Assembly: GCA_963770275.1 (NCBI GenBank)
Contig: CAVYPD010000026.1
Coordinates: 144,265 to 208,264 of the forward strand
Origin: Roseiarcus sp963770275
GTDB lineage: Bacteria; Pseudomonadota; Alphaproteobacteria; Rhizobiales; Beijerinckiaceae
DNA: 64,000 nucleotides
Direction: 5' to 3'
In this document: one piece after another, positions 18,691 to 27,851 of the stretch
Layout: every line of letters begins with the position of its first letter
How positions within the stretch are numbered: the first letter of the stretch is position 1
Position numbers and translations under genes: made by a program
The notes under the pieces: model-generated
The model's input: only the letters and a program-made list of their open reading frames with translations
What the model was told of the DNA's origin: nothing
Database searches by the model: none

Positions 18691-19524
18691 ATGAACAAGA
18701 TGGCAACTCTGACGACCACGAAAGCAGCGGCTATTCCGGTAGCCGCGCCGCCGCTCGTGACCTTGCGAGGCGTGCACAAGGTCTTCGCCAATCAAGTCAC
18801 GGCTCTGGAAGGCCTCGACCTCGACATCCGAGCGGGTGAGTTTCTCTCGTTGCTTGGGCCGTCTGGCTGCGGCAAGTCGACAGTTTTGCGGTTGCTGGCG
18901 GGCCTCACGGGGCCGACGCGCGGCGAGATTGTTTGGCTCGCGGACTGTCCGGAACTGGGCTTCGTGTTTCAGGAACCGACACTGACGCCGTGGTCCGACG
19001 TGTTCACCAACGTGTGGCTACCGTTGCGTCTTGCCGGAGTGTCGAAAGAAAAAGCTCGGCCGCGCGTCGAAGAGGCGCTGGAGCAGGTCGGGCTGGCTGG
19101 TTTTGCCAAGGCGTATCCGCGCCAGCTGTCCGGCGGCATGAAGATGCGTGTTTCGATCGCCCGCGCCCTCGTGACGCGGCCGACGGTCCTCTTGATGGAC
19201 GAGCCGTTCGCGGCCCTGGATGAAATCACGCGTCTCAAGCTCAATGACGATTTGGCGGCGCTGAGGTCCTCGCTCGGAGCGACGGTGGTGTTCGTGACCC
19301 ATTCGGTGTTCGAAAGCGTCTATCTTTCGGACCGCATTGTGGTGATGGCGGCGCGCCCGGGTCGGGCGGTGGCCGAGATTGTCGTCGAATCCCCGACCGA
19401 GTCGCGTCAGGAAGGGTTTCGGCTGTGCAAGGCCTACGCCGACACCTGCGTCCAGACTTCCGAAGCGCTCCATGTCGCGATGGGCGATCGGCCGCCGACC
19501 ATGCTTAAGGGCGGGGCGGCGTGA
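18691..19524 (+). CDS. ABC transporter ATP-binding protein, nitrate/sulfonate/taurine type
   Basis: A 277-residue cytosolic ATPase of the SsuB/TauB/NrtD group. Walker A GPSGCGKST is at residues 56-64, the Q-loop is in FVFQEPTLTPW, the signature LSGGM at 146-150, Walker B LLMDEP at about 167-172, and the switch histidine is in FVTHSVFE. The FQEPTLTPWSDV stretch is characteristic of this import family. The stop codon overlaps the GTG start of the permease gene. Together with the binding protein at 15919 it would make a complete importer. Frame intact. Confidence 0.9.
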   Translation: MNKMATLTTTKAAAIPVAAPPLVTLRGVHKVFANQVTALEGLDLDIRAGEFLSLLGPSGCGKSTVLRLLAGLTGPTRGEIVWLADCPELGFVFQEPTLTPWSDVFTNVWLPLRLAGVSKEKARPRVEEALEQVGLAGFAKAYPRQLSGGMKMRVSIARALVTRPTVLLMDEPFAALDEITRLKLNDDLAALRSSLGATVVFVTHSVFESVYLSDRIVVMAARPGRAVAEIVVESPTESRQEGFRLCKAYADTCVQTSEALHVAMGDRPPTMLKGGAA

Positions 19525-20306
19525 GCAGAGACGACTTTGTCGGCTATGCGGTGCCTGCCCTCACGCTGGGACTGGGCCTGATCGCCTGGGAGGGTCTGGT
19601 CCGGTACTTCGCGGTCCCAACTTATCTCCTGCCCGCGCCAAGCCTCATCATCTCCACCCTCATCACCGATTGGCCGACGTTGTCTGCGTCGCTGTGGGTG
19701 ACGCTGTCGATTACGCTCAAAGCTCTTGGGATCGCGATCATCGGAAGTGTCGGACTTGCTATTCTTTTCGCACAGTCGCGACTTGTCGAGCGTGCGTTCT
19801 ATCCGTTCGCGGTCGCGATGCAGGTGACGCCGATCGTCGCCATCGCCCCACTGCTGCTGATCTACCTTTCGCCCGGCGTCGCGGTCCTGGTCTGTGCGTT
19901 TCTGGTCGCGTTCTTTCCCCTTCTGGCCAACACCACGCTCGGGCTGTCCTCGGCGGATCACAACCTGATCGACCTGTTCCAGATGTACCGCGCCTCGCGC
20001 ATGCAGCAGTTCATGCTCCTAAGGTTGCCCTCCGCTCTTCCGTATTTTCTCGCTGGCCTCCGGATCAGCGGCGGGTTGGCGCTGATCGGCGCGATTGTCG
20101 CTGAGATCGCCGCAGGGTCTGCCGGACAGGGGTCCGGGCTTGCTTATCGCATTGTCGAGTCGGGCTTTCGCCTGAATATTCCGCGTATGTTTGCTGCGCT
20201 GCTCTTGATTTCGGTGGCGGGGATCACAATTCATCTGCTGCTGACTGCGCTGTCGCATTGGTTGTTGCGCGATTGGCATGACAGCGAGCGCGGGCGAGAA
20301 ACCTGA
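19521..20306 (+). CDS. ABC transporter permease, nitrate/sulfonate/taurine type
   Basis: A 261-residue inner-membrane protein with about six membrane segments of the binding-protein-dependent transport family. The EAA-like cytoplasmic loop reads DLFQMYRASRMQQFMLLRLP, which contacts the ATPase. The GTG start overlaps the last codons of the ATPase gene (GTGAGC over the TGA), so translation is coupled. The family works as a homodimer with two ATPase subunits. The binding-protein gene is about 2.6 kb upstream, separated by two genes on the other strand. Confidence 0.88.
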   Translation: MSRDDFVGYAVPALTLGLGLIAWEGLVRYFAVPTYLLPAPSLIISTLITDWPTLSASLWVTLSITLKALGIAIIGSVGLAILFAQSRLVERAFYPFAVAMQVTPIVAIAPLLLIYLSPGVAVLVCAFLVAFFPLLANTTLGLSSADHNLIDLFQMYRASRMQQFMLLRLPSALPYFLAGLRISGGLALIGAIVAEIAAGSAGQGSGLAYRIVESGFRLNIPRMFAALLLISVAGITIHLLLTALSHWLLRDWHDSERGRET

Positions 20307-20410
20307 AACAAACCAAATAAGTTGTCGTATGAGGTAAAGCCGGCGAGGGGGCTTTTGCGTCCACGTCCGAACGGACCCAATTCGCGCCGCTAGGTACAAG
20401 GCGAGGTCAC

Positions 20411-21145
20411 ATGAATATCGGCTATCTCAAGGTCGAGCGACGCGTTGGCCCGCGACGGGCCTCCGTGCTTCGTAAGCTTGGAATTTCCAATCTGGTCAAT
20501 ACCGCGATGTTCGACATTGAGGCCGCGCATGAGGCGCTGGTTCGCCGCCAGGCCGTTCCAGAGCGAATCTACGCCGATGGCCTTGTCGTCGACGTTCCCG
20601 CTGGCGTTTATCACCCGCTGCCGGATTCGAGCTCCGAATTTTTCATCCGCAATATCAAGGCTATGAACCCAGACCTGATCGCCAAGACCCTTGAGATCGG
20701 GTGCGGCTGCGGCATCATCTCACTTTATATGGCGGCCAATTGGACGTCGAGAACGGTGGCGACGGACATTTCGCCGATCGCCGTTGAGGCGACGATCGCC
20801 AACGCCAAGCTTAACAAAGTCGATCTTACGGCTTTTCAGTCCGACCTGTTCGAGAAAATCGACGAGAAGGATTTCGACCTCATCGTTTTCAACACGCCGT
20901 TAGTCGACAAAAACCCCGAAAACGACATCGAGCGCTACAGCCTTTGTGATCCGCAGGGGCGCATTACCGAATCCTACCTGCGCCAGGCGCGTCGCCACGT
21001 GTCCAAGGATGGACTGATCATTTTTTCGATCTGCAACAATTCCGCCTATGAGGTGATGGACGCGATCGACCTCAATTATGAGATCGTCGGTTTTGAGTTG
21101 GCCTATAGCGGCTTTTGGCGGGCGATCGTCGGCGCGCGGAACTAA
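20411..21145 (+). CDS. Methyltransferase of the HemK/N5-glutamine-like class
   Basis: A 244-residue protein. LEIGCGCGIISLYMA is SAM motif I, VATDISPIAVEATIANAK is motif II with its acidic residue, and IVFNTPLVDKNPEN occupies the place of the NPPY catalytic motif, with NTPL instead of NPPY. That change leaves the acceptor open: glutamine methylation as in PrmC, or another N- or small-molecule target. It follows the ABC permease by about 100 bases on the same strand and could be in the same transcript. Frame intact. Confidence 0.7.
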   Translation: MNIGYLKVERRVGPRRASVLRKLGISNLVNTAMFDIEAAHEALVRRQAVPERIYADGLVVDVPAGVYHPLPDSSSEFFIRNIKAMNPDLIAKTLEIGCGCGIISLYMAANWTSRTVATDISPIAVEATIANAKLNKVDLTAFQSDLFEKIDEKDFDLIVFNTPLVDKNPENDIERYSLCDPQGRITESYLRQARRHVSKDGLIIFSICNNSAYEVMDAIDLNYEIVGFELAYSGFWRAIVGARN

Positions 21146-21208
21146 CGCGACGGGCCAGATCTGGGCGTCCAGGAGGGTGGTCGCCAAGTCAAAAGCTCAA
21201 TTCGAAAG

Positions 21209-21349
21209 ATGACGACTGACAAGGTTCTCGAAGACCTGAAGGGGGTCGGCGGAACCGTTGTTCGTACGTCGTTTGACCACACGAAAGAGAATGCGCTCCA
21301 GGAAGCTTTAGCGGGTCGGGTCCCAATGGACACGGCGAAGATCGACTGA
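21209..21349 (+). pseudogene. C-terminal remnant of a DUF1269 family protein
   Basis: The 46 codons read RKMTTDKVLEDLKGVGGTVV and RTSFDHTKENALQEALAGR, which is the usual C-terminal end of DUF1269 proteins (K-V-L-x-x-L-x-x-x-GG-x-V-x-x-TS). The N-terminal glycine-rich membrane region of that family is missing: the homology begins just before the ATG at 21209. I read this as a truncated leftover and not as a functional small gene, though a small product cannot be excluded. Confidence 0.6.
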
Positions 21350-21440
21350 CGCATTGCCTGTTGGCGTCATTATCGGCGGGCGTGGTAGGAACGGGGCCTG
21401 AGGCGCGTTTCTGCGCCCCAGGCGCGACTGGACGCGAGCA

Positions 21441-22013
21441 ATGGCGGATGCAGGTTCGACGTCGTCCGGCGGCTTCGCCGAGCCCCATCGCCGGGGGACG
21501 CGAAAATGGATCACCCTGCTCGCCGAACTCCCCTATTTTGCTATCGTCGTCATTGGCATTGTTGGCGTTTCTTGGACCAGCTTGCTGGGCGTTTCAGTGG
21601 CGACCTATTGGGTCACCATGACCCCGATTGCCGGCCTTCTCTGCGTCGGCGCAGGGTGGGCGCATTTGCCGCGGGGTCGCGGGCGGCTTGAAATGGTGGC
21701 GATTCAGTTTGGCCAATGGGCGGCGGTGCTCGTCGCCATGTATCTCATCCACGTGAGCAACGCTGACGGCCTGGTTACGCACGACGCGTTGGGGAGCATT
21801 CTGCTGACGCTGCTCGCGCTCGGGGTTTTTATTTCCGGACTGGACTTGAGGACCTGGAAGCTTTGCGTCGCCGGCGCTTTCCTCGCGCTTGCGGTGCCGT
21901 TTGTCGCTTGGTTCGCCGACGCCGGATTGTTCATATTTCTCATTGGCGTCGTGCTGATCGCTCTTGGATTGCTTGCCTGGTGGGGCGCGCATCGGATGCA
22001 CCAACTCGGCTGA
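21441..22013 (+). CDS. Membrane protein of unknown function, about six segments
   Basis: A 190-residue protein with hydrophobic segments at about 29-47, 52-70, 86-104, 114-131, 136-152 and 157-177. The N-terminus (residues 1-25) is hydrophilic with RRGTRKW before the first segment. It resembles small conserved membrane proteins in overall layout only; no motif assigns a function. It starts ATGGCGGATGCAGG and runs intact to a stop at 22011-22013. It is not obviously linked to the flanking genes. Confidence 0.6.
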   Translation: MADAGSTSSGGFAEPHRRGTRKWITLLAELPYFAIVVIGIVGVSWTSLLGVSVATYWVTMTPIAGLLCVGAGWAHLPRGRGRLEMVAIQFGQWAAVLVAMYLIHVSNADGLVTHDALGSILLTLLALGVFISGLDLRTWKLCVAGAFLALAVPFVAWFADAGLFIFLIGVVLIALGLLAWWGAHRMHQLG

Positions 22014-22186
22014 GGGCAGGTCAAGCTGCAACCGCCTGCTCCGCTGTCGTGAAGCAGCGACACGTGTTCGTGATCGCCGCCGCCCGGGACTTGCGTGGGC
22101 GCGCCGGATGGCGCCTAAAGAACGCCCGAGAAGAGGGTGGGCAAGGCAAGCTGGCCGGGAGGGGGAGCTTCACCATAGCTTTGTGC

Positions 22187-23726
22187 GTGCACGACTTGGC
22201 CCGCGTAGCGGGGGCGAGAAAAAACAGTGGCGAGACCCCGCGAGGCAACAGGTCGCTTGCGCGGCTCGGGTTAGCGCGCGAAATCGCGGGCCGGGAAGCG
22301 CGAAAGTTTTCAATCTTCGCTCGTACGGCGCCGCTTATCGCCGCTCTTGCGGTCCCCGGGTGTGCGCCGGTAGGACCCAACTTTGAACGCCCCGCGGCGA
22401 TCGTGTCGCCGCAGTTCAAGGAGATCAAGGGCTGGAAGATCGCGACGCCGCGCGCGAACGAGCCCAAAGGCGAGTGGTGGTCCGTTTTTCATGATCCGGA
22501 GCTCGCGCAGCTTATGCGCGTCGTCGTGGTGTCCAACCAGACGATCAAGGCGGACGAGGCCAATTTCCGTCAAGGCCTGGCGCTCATCAATGAGGCGCGG
22601 GCCGGACTCTTTCCGACCATTAACGGCACGGGCTCCGCGACGCGCTCTTCCCCCGCCCAGACGAATTTGACCGCGGAAGCCTCGGGCGCATGGACGCTGG
22701 ACATCTGGGGGCAAATCAGGCGCGAGATCGAGTTCGCAGCAGGCTGGCGCCGAGACGAGCGCCGCCATTCTCGCAAACGCCACGCTTGCCGCGCAATCGG
22801 CGCTCGCGCTCGCCTATGTGACGCTTCGGGAGGCGGATTCGCTCGAGGACCTGCTCGCCGGGACCATCGAAGATTACAAGCGTTCGGTCACGATTACGCA
22901 AAACCAATATAACGCCGGGACTGCCGCCAAGTCCGACGTCATCACCGCGCAGGCTCAACTCCTCAACGCTCAGGCGGCTCTGATCGCCGCTGGCGTGACG
23001 CGTGCGCAAAGCGAACATGCGATCGCGGTCCTGATGGGCCGCCCTCCCGCAGGCCTGTCGATCCCGCACGGAAGCTTGGCGACCCGCGTTCCCTCGGTTC
23101 CGGTCGGCCTGCCGTCGTCACTGCTGGAGCGCCGGCCCGACGTCGCGGCGGCGGAGCAGGCCATGCGCCAGGCCAATGCCGAGATTGGCGTCGAGTTCGC
23201 CGGGTATTTTCCAGCGGTGTCGCTTTCCAGCCTCGTCGGCTATTCCGGCAATCCATTCGCAACCGAGTTCAGTCCGAGCAATCCCGTCTGGTCATTCGGC
23301 GCGTCGCTCGCTCAGCCTCTGTTCAACGGCGGTCTCACCACCGCCCAAGTCGAGGCGGCGCGCGAGACCTATCAAGCGGACGTCGCCACCTATCGCGGGA
23401 CGGTGCTGTCGGCGATCCAGCAGGTCGAGGACGCGCTCGCGGGGATTCGCATCCTCTCCCGCGAGGTCAAAGTGCAGGAAGAAGACGTGCGCATCTCCCG
23501 CCAGGCGACGCAGATCACGCTCAACGAATACAAGGCGGGCACTCAGGCTTTCACCGCCGTCGTCACGGCCGAGACGCAACAGCTGAGCGCCGAAGAGTCG
23601 CTGCTGACGACGCAGGGACAGCTGCAGGCCGACGCGGTCGATCTGATCGTCGCCCTTGGCGGGGGCTGGAGCCAATCAATGCTTCCCGACGTGACTGCGC
23701 AGACCTCGGCAATCCCGCCACATTGA
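22187..23726 (+). CDS. Outer-membrane efflux lipoprotein (NodT/OprM-like), frame shifted near 22738
   Basis: About 500 residues when joined. ALAVPGCAPVGPNFERP has the lipobox cysteine and the usual C-x-VGP-x-F/Y start of RND-type outer-membrane factors. The body has two homologous coiled-coil repeats with QYNAGTAAKSDVITAQAQLL and LNEYKAGTQAFTAVVTAETQ, and LLERRPDVAAAE is a family hallmark. The net +1 shift lies between WGQIRREIE and AETSAAILANATLAAQ. The start is uncertain: the GTG at 22187 gives an unusually long leader before the cysteine. No membrane fusion or RND pump gene is next to it, so its partner must be elsewhere. Confidence 0.8.
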
Positions 23727-23785
23727 ACGTTAAATATCTAATAACTTCTGTATTTATCTGCGGCTGACAACTTAGATCCGGACCT

Positions 23786-23935
23786 CCATTTGGATTTTCT
23801 TGGCGCGCGGCCGTTTTGCTGCAAAAGGCCCGCTGACGAGGGTTGGATTAATTTGGATTTCCTTGGATTCTCTCGTCCGAATCGAGACTTTTCAAGGGGT
23901 TACACGGAATAAATCGCGAATTTTATTTCCGGTGA
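23786..23935 (-). repeat. Period-10 inverted element, copy 2
   Basis: Read on the minus strand, it has the core TAACCCCTTGAAAAGTC then GATTCG (23878-23902) and a run of 10-base units: AGAGAATCCA, AGGAAATCCA, AATTAATCCA. Further on, AAGAAAATCCAAATGG repeats the theme. A strong inner hairpin CGTTTTGCTGCAAAAGG lies between the unit blocks. It is in the gap between convergent genes. Confidence 0.65.
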
Positions 23936-24083
23936 CCCACGTCGGCCTTGAAACCGACGGACCCGGCGCCGGCGGTCCTGACATGAGGCAGAGCAGGAAT
24001 GTTCATAAGCCAAGTTTAATCTGGTTTCTGATTTTCTGCAATCGTTTGTCGTCCTGAATCCGTGTTGCCTCAACGGATCGTCT

Positions 24084-24656
24084 CTAGGCCGAGTTCCACA
24101 ATGAGAGCACCGGCTCGTTTTTGTCATGCTCGTAGCCTAGGATGCTGACGCTCGCCGTGCCGAGCGCGAAGAGACGCCCTTCGGACGGAGCAAGGCCGAG
24201 CCAGCGCGCCGCCAGCACCCTGAGAATGTGCCCGCTGGAAAACACGATCGCCTGATCATCCGCCGCGCGCAGGCGGGCGATCATGTGATCAGCGCGCGCG
24301 CCGACATCGGCCGGCTGCTCGCCATTCGGGCACCCGTCTCGGAACAGGAGCCAGCCGGGCCGGCCGGCAAGGATTTCGCTGCTCTTGCGCCCCTCGTAGT
24401 CGCCGTAATTCCATTCGAGCAGGTCGGGATCAAGCTTGGCGGCGTCGCCGAATCCAGCGAGCGCGCAAGTGCGAGCCGCACGCTGAAGGGGACTGGTGAA
24501 AACCCTGTCAAACTTGAGTCCCTTGAGGCGCTCGCGGAGCCCTCGTGCTTTACGTTCACCCTCTTCGGTAAGGGGAATGTCCGTACGCCCCGTATGCTGG
24601 CCGCTTAAGCTCCATTCGGTTTCGCCGTGGCGGACGAGATAGACGCTCGGATGCAT
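24084..24656 (-). CDS. Histidine phosphatase family protein (phosphoglycerate mutase-like)
   Basis: A 190-residue protein with the phosphohistidine motif LVRHGETEW at residues 6-14, so His 9 would carry the phosphate. TSPLQRAARTC gives the second conserved arginine, LLEWNYGDYEG the catalytic acid, and VFSSGHILRVLAARWL the second catalytic histidine. The family includes cofactor-dependent phosphoglycerate mutases, GpmB and CobC-like phosphatases; the length and EGRKSSEIL stretch favour a broad phosphatase. ATG at 24656 gives the standard N-terminus. Confidence 0.85.
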   Translation of the reverse strand: MHPSVYLVRHGETEWSLSGQHTGRTDIPLTEEGERKARGLRERLKGLKFDRVFTSPLQRAARTCALAGFGDAAKLDPDLLEWNYGDYEGRKSSEILAGRPGWLLFRDGCPNGEQPADVGARADHMIARLRAADDQAIVFSSGHILRVLAARWLGLAPSEGRLFALGTASVSILGYEHDKNEPVLSLWNSA

Positions 24657-25244
24657 GGCGACTCCAAATCCGCGACTCGCCGCGAACGTTGCTGAAGGCC
24701 GCAACGTCTTACTCCGTCTAGCACTGATTTGAATATCGATTAGTGGGTTGAAAGCGCGCGTGGCGCTCGTTTGCTTTCGCAGACGTCGACGCCGCGACGG
24801 TGCTTGGCGACGTTCTCATGTCCGGGGGAACGACTGCCTCGCAGTGAGGACCAATCGGGCAAAGTCCCAGAGCGCTTCGAGGCCGAGATGAAGCAGCGCG
24901 GGGTCGGGGAAACTAGGCGAGAACACAAGCCCCCGTTCATCCATGCAAATCCGTAGAGTTACGGCAAGTCGGATTAAAGTATAGTTTATGATATTGAACC
25001 ACATAAAATCTTTGGAGCGACATAAGCAGACGTCATCACGTCTTCGTGTGTCCTTCACTAATATGTGAAGACAGGCGGTAGGGGTATCCTCTGGCCTTTG
25101 CTGCAAAGAGTACCATCTACTTCTCACCAGCATTTACAGCCATTGGTCAGGCGCTGTTTGATGGGCTCCTGAGTTCCTTTCGACCGGGTGCTGGAACCTA
25201 CATCGAGTTGATCGTTGTAGGCCGACATGCTTAGGAGGCATGAA
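24657..25244. other. Long intergenic stretch without a supported gene
   Basis: About 590 bases, AT-richer than average between 24940 and 25130. Short open frames exist on both strands but none has a family signature or convincing ribosome site. The last part should hold the promoter of the small secreted protein that starts at 25245. Confidence 0.45.
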
Positions 25245-25547
25245 ATGAGAAATGCGATAAAGGGTCTTTTATTGGCTGGCGCCACGTCTGCTTTGCTTGC
25301 CACGTCGGCATTCGCGCAGGTGGCCGGCAATCCGGGGGATCTTCATACTCCCACCCCGTACACAAACGAGGTTCGAGCCAACTCATACGGCTACACCCCG
25401 GGATCGGGTGGACCTCTGGGAGTGTTTGCCGCTCCGTTCACCGGTGCGCCGCTCGCAGTTATGAACGGCGCGCCTGGCGCTGGCGGGTGTGGGGTCAGCC
25501 AGGACTTTAACGGCCGTCTGACCGTCGCTCTGCGGCCTGTAATCTGA
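25245..25547 (+). CDS. Small secreted protein of unknown function
   Basis: A 100-residue protein with a clear signal peptide: MRNAIKGLLLAGATSALLA followed by TSAFA-QVAG. The mature part is rich in Gly, Pro, Thr and Tyr, with two cysteine-poor halves and a GAGGCGVSQDFNGRLTVALR end. Start ATG at 25245 follows TTAGGAGG with good spacing, better than the upstream ATG frame. A perfect hairpin lies 18 bases after the stop. I do not recognise the family. Confidence 0.6.
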   Translation: MRNAIKGLLLAGATSALLATSAFAQVAGNPGDLHTPTPYTNEVRANSYGYTPGSGGPLGVFAAPFTGAPLAVMNGAPGAGGCGVSQDFNGRLTVALRPVI

Positions 25548-25564
25548 TCGTAAGCGTTGTTTTC

Positions 25565-25588
25565 AGCGCCGCCCTGGAGGGCGGCGCT
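25565..25588 (+). terminator. Hairpin after the small secreted protein gene
   Basis: A perfect 10-base-pair stem AGCGCCGCCC / GGGCGGCGCT with a TGGA loop. Downstream comes GGCGTTTTGGGG, a weak T run, so intrinsic termination is plausible but not certain. Confidence 0.6.
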
Positions 25589-25794
25589 GGCGTTTTGGGG
25601 ACGTGCAACCGAGGTCGCGCCCGAGCGCTGAGGTGCCTTCGCGGGCGCTCGCAAAAGCGGAACCAATAGAGATCGCGGACGTTTGAGTCGCAGAGTTGGC
25701 CCCGCAACGTCCTGAAGGCCGACCGGTCGACGAGGGTCGCCAGTCGGATCGTTCTCCTTCTCCGTCGTAGCGTTCGGCGCCCAGGAGAACCCGC

Positions 25795-26245
25795 ATGAAC
25801 AACGCGTTCTTGGCTTTGACAGCCGCAGGATTTGCCGGTCTCAGCGGATACGGCATCAACACTCAAACCTCTCCGATACAAACTGCGCAAGTGGTGAATT
25901 CCACGCCAGACTACACGCAAGAGGCAGGCGTATTTTCGCAATGGTTGATCGTCTACTGCGCCCCAGTGCGTGGCCGTATCCAAAATCGGCTCGGTAGCGC
26001 ACCTCACCAAGCTCACGCATGAACAGTTCCAATTTGTACGCGCTCTTTACATCGCCATTCCTCCGATTTCGCGAGCCCTTCCTCCAGGCGATAGCGCGGT
26101 GATCGCGAGTGCGAACGGCCGCTCTATGCTGGCGCTGGTTTCTGGCGGCGAGACTTGCGCGCGTTTCCTTGCTCCGGATTTCGTTTTGTCGATGCTGACT
26201 CAAGTCGGCAAGGGCGAGACCGAAGCGGCTGGAGACCCGATTTAA
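25795..26245 (+). CDS. Hypothetical exported protein, frame shifted near 25968
   Basis: ATG at 25795 follows CCAGGAGAACCCGC, a good ribosome site. The first 58 residues (MNNAFLALTAAGFAGLSGYG start) include a hydrophobic leader, then the frame breaks; the next frame continues with SKIGSVAHLTKLTHEQFQFV and runs to a stop at 26243-26245. Joining needs a net +1 correction near 25968, the same class of defect seen across the window. The joined protein has about 149 residues. Two separate short genes are the alternative. No family recognised. Confidence 0.45.
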
Positions 26246-26420
26246 CGCCTTAGCAGCGCGCCCAATATTTGGGTGCAGCCGAGCTTGAAGCCTACGCGCT
26301 ATTGCCGCACGTCCCTTTCCCTTTTATGGAAGACAGGGGGCGGTTGAGTCGGCGCTTGCGCACCGCAAGCTTACGCTAGGGTATTAATCTAGCGACCGAT
26401 CGCAGGGATCGGGGCAGCAG

Positions 26421-27243
26421 ATGCGGGCATATTTGGGACTTGTTGTCCTGGCGGGACTGTGCGGGGGGCCGGCCATGGCCGCCGACCTGCCAACACGGAA
26501 GGCGCCTCCCGAAGAGATCGTCGCCCCGGACTTGCCCTCCAGTTGGCAGTACGAGATTACGGGCTACGGGTGGGGCACTGATATCGCCGGCCAAACCGGT
26601 GTTGGTCCGTTCCCGACTTCGCCTATATTCATCGATTTCCTGAAGATTCTTCAACATTTCCAAGGCGCGTTGATGACGGCCTTCGTCGCCCGCAACGACA
26701 CATTCATCGCGGGTCTTGACGTTATCCTGTCGCGCATCGGTGGAGGCACGAACTTCCAGAATCCGACGAGCCCGCTCTTCGGAGATCATGGGAACCTCAC
26801 GCTAACTCAGGGAATCTTTACCGCCTTCGGAGGGTTGAGAATCCCAGTCGGGCCGCCGAATCTGCAGCTCTACGGCACCGTCGGCGTGCGCTATTTCTAT
26901 AGCCGCACCGCGCTCGATCTGTCGTTTCCGGTGAGCGGCTTCCCATCTGCCGGCTTTGCGATTACGAAAAATTGGGCGGATCCAGTCGCCGGTCTCGTGG
27001 CTCACTACGCCATCAACGACAAATATTTTATCAACTTCCTGGCGGATTTGGGCGGCCTGAGCAATAGCGCCACGGGTCAGGTGCTTGGATCGGTTGGCTA
27101 CAATTGGACGAAGTCTTTTTCAACGACGCTCGGCTACCGCGCCCTTTACACTTATTTTCGCGACGACAACGGATCTTTGCACGACTATCGATATCAGACT
27201 TGGACTGTACGGGCCGTTTGCTGGGGCCAAATACAGCTTCTGA
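26421..27243 (+). CDS. Outer-membrane beta-barrel protein, frame shifted at its very end
   Basis: About 273 residues. MRAYLGLVVLAGLCGGPAMA with AMA-AD is a signal peptide. The mature part has alternating hydrophobic strands such as YEITGYGWGTDI, LQLYGTVGVRYFY and STTLGYRALYTYF, as in porin-like or heme-binding barrel proteins of alphaproteobacteria. Near 27207 one extra base moves the frame; the corrected end is YGPFAGAKYSF, with the terminal phenylalanine that outer-membrane barrels need for insertion. Without correction the frame runs on for 70 unrelated residues, which supports an indel error. Confidence 0.75.
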
Positions 27244-27265
27244 TCCGGAGCGCTCTGCAGAGCGC

Positions 27266-27850
27266 TCACCAGCTCTCGAAAGCGCGGGTGACGCGCTTCA
27301 TAAATGCGGCTCGCCTGGACGAAGCGTTGAAGTCCATGTTGTACAGGGCCAGGTACTGGAAGCTGCCTTTCGGATCGATCAGCGCGCGGATGTTGTCGCG
27401 CACGAAACGCCGCGCCGGATCCTTTTTAGCCGCGACGCCCAGGCGGCTTTCACCGTAGGCGCAAACGGCGGCCATGCGCTTAATATTGCGCAGGTTCGGA
27501 TGGAAGAGCCCGGTCTCATCGATGCGAACGGAGACGCCCGGAACAAACACGCGTTGGAAATAGCCTTGCATGATCGCGGGCAGGCCGTCGAACCAGACCG
27601 GAAATACGAGGATGAGCGCTTCGGCTGCCCGCAGGCGCCGAACGTAGTCTTCGACTTCGCGAGTATTCGCGCTCGTATCGACGTAATGGCGAAGCCCCTC
27701 CCGCGACATGACCGGGTCGAACTTCTCCACATAGAGGTCGAGATCGTCAACGATATGTCCGCGAGAGCGCAGGATCTCGACAACGCGCGCGTGCAACGAA
27801 GAGACGAAGCTCGTTTCCAGCGGGTGCGCGAAGACGATAAGAATGCGCAA
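27266..27850 (-). CDS. NAD(P)H-dependent flavodoxin-fold oxidoreductase
   Basis: A 194-residue protein of the NQO1/KefF/ModA-type family. RILIVFAHPLETSFVSSL is the first strand with the flavin phosphate-binding loop, and ILVFPVWFDGLPAIMQGYFQ is the second conserved flavin region (FPVWFxGxPAxLKGxxDR pattern). Such enzymes reduce quinones with two electrons or act as regulators of efflux systems. The TTG at 27850 has GGAG upstream and sits right after the stop of the MFS exporter gene (27852), so both genes form one operon. Confidence 0.75.
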   Translation of the reverse strand: MRILIVFAHPLETSFVSSLHARVVEILRSRGHIVDDLDLYVEKFDPVMSREGLRHYVDTSANTREVEDYVRRLRAAEALILVFPVWFDGLPAIMQGYFQRVFVPGVSVRIDETGLFHPNLRNIKRMAAVCAYGESRLGVAAKKDPARRFVRDNIRALIDPKGSFQYLALYNMDFNASSRRAAFMKRVTRAFESW

Positions 27851-27851
27851 G

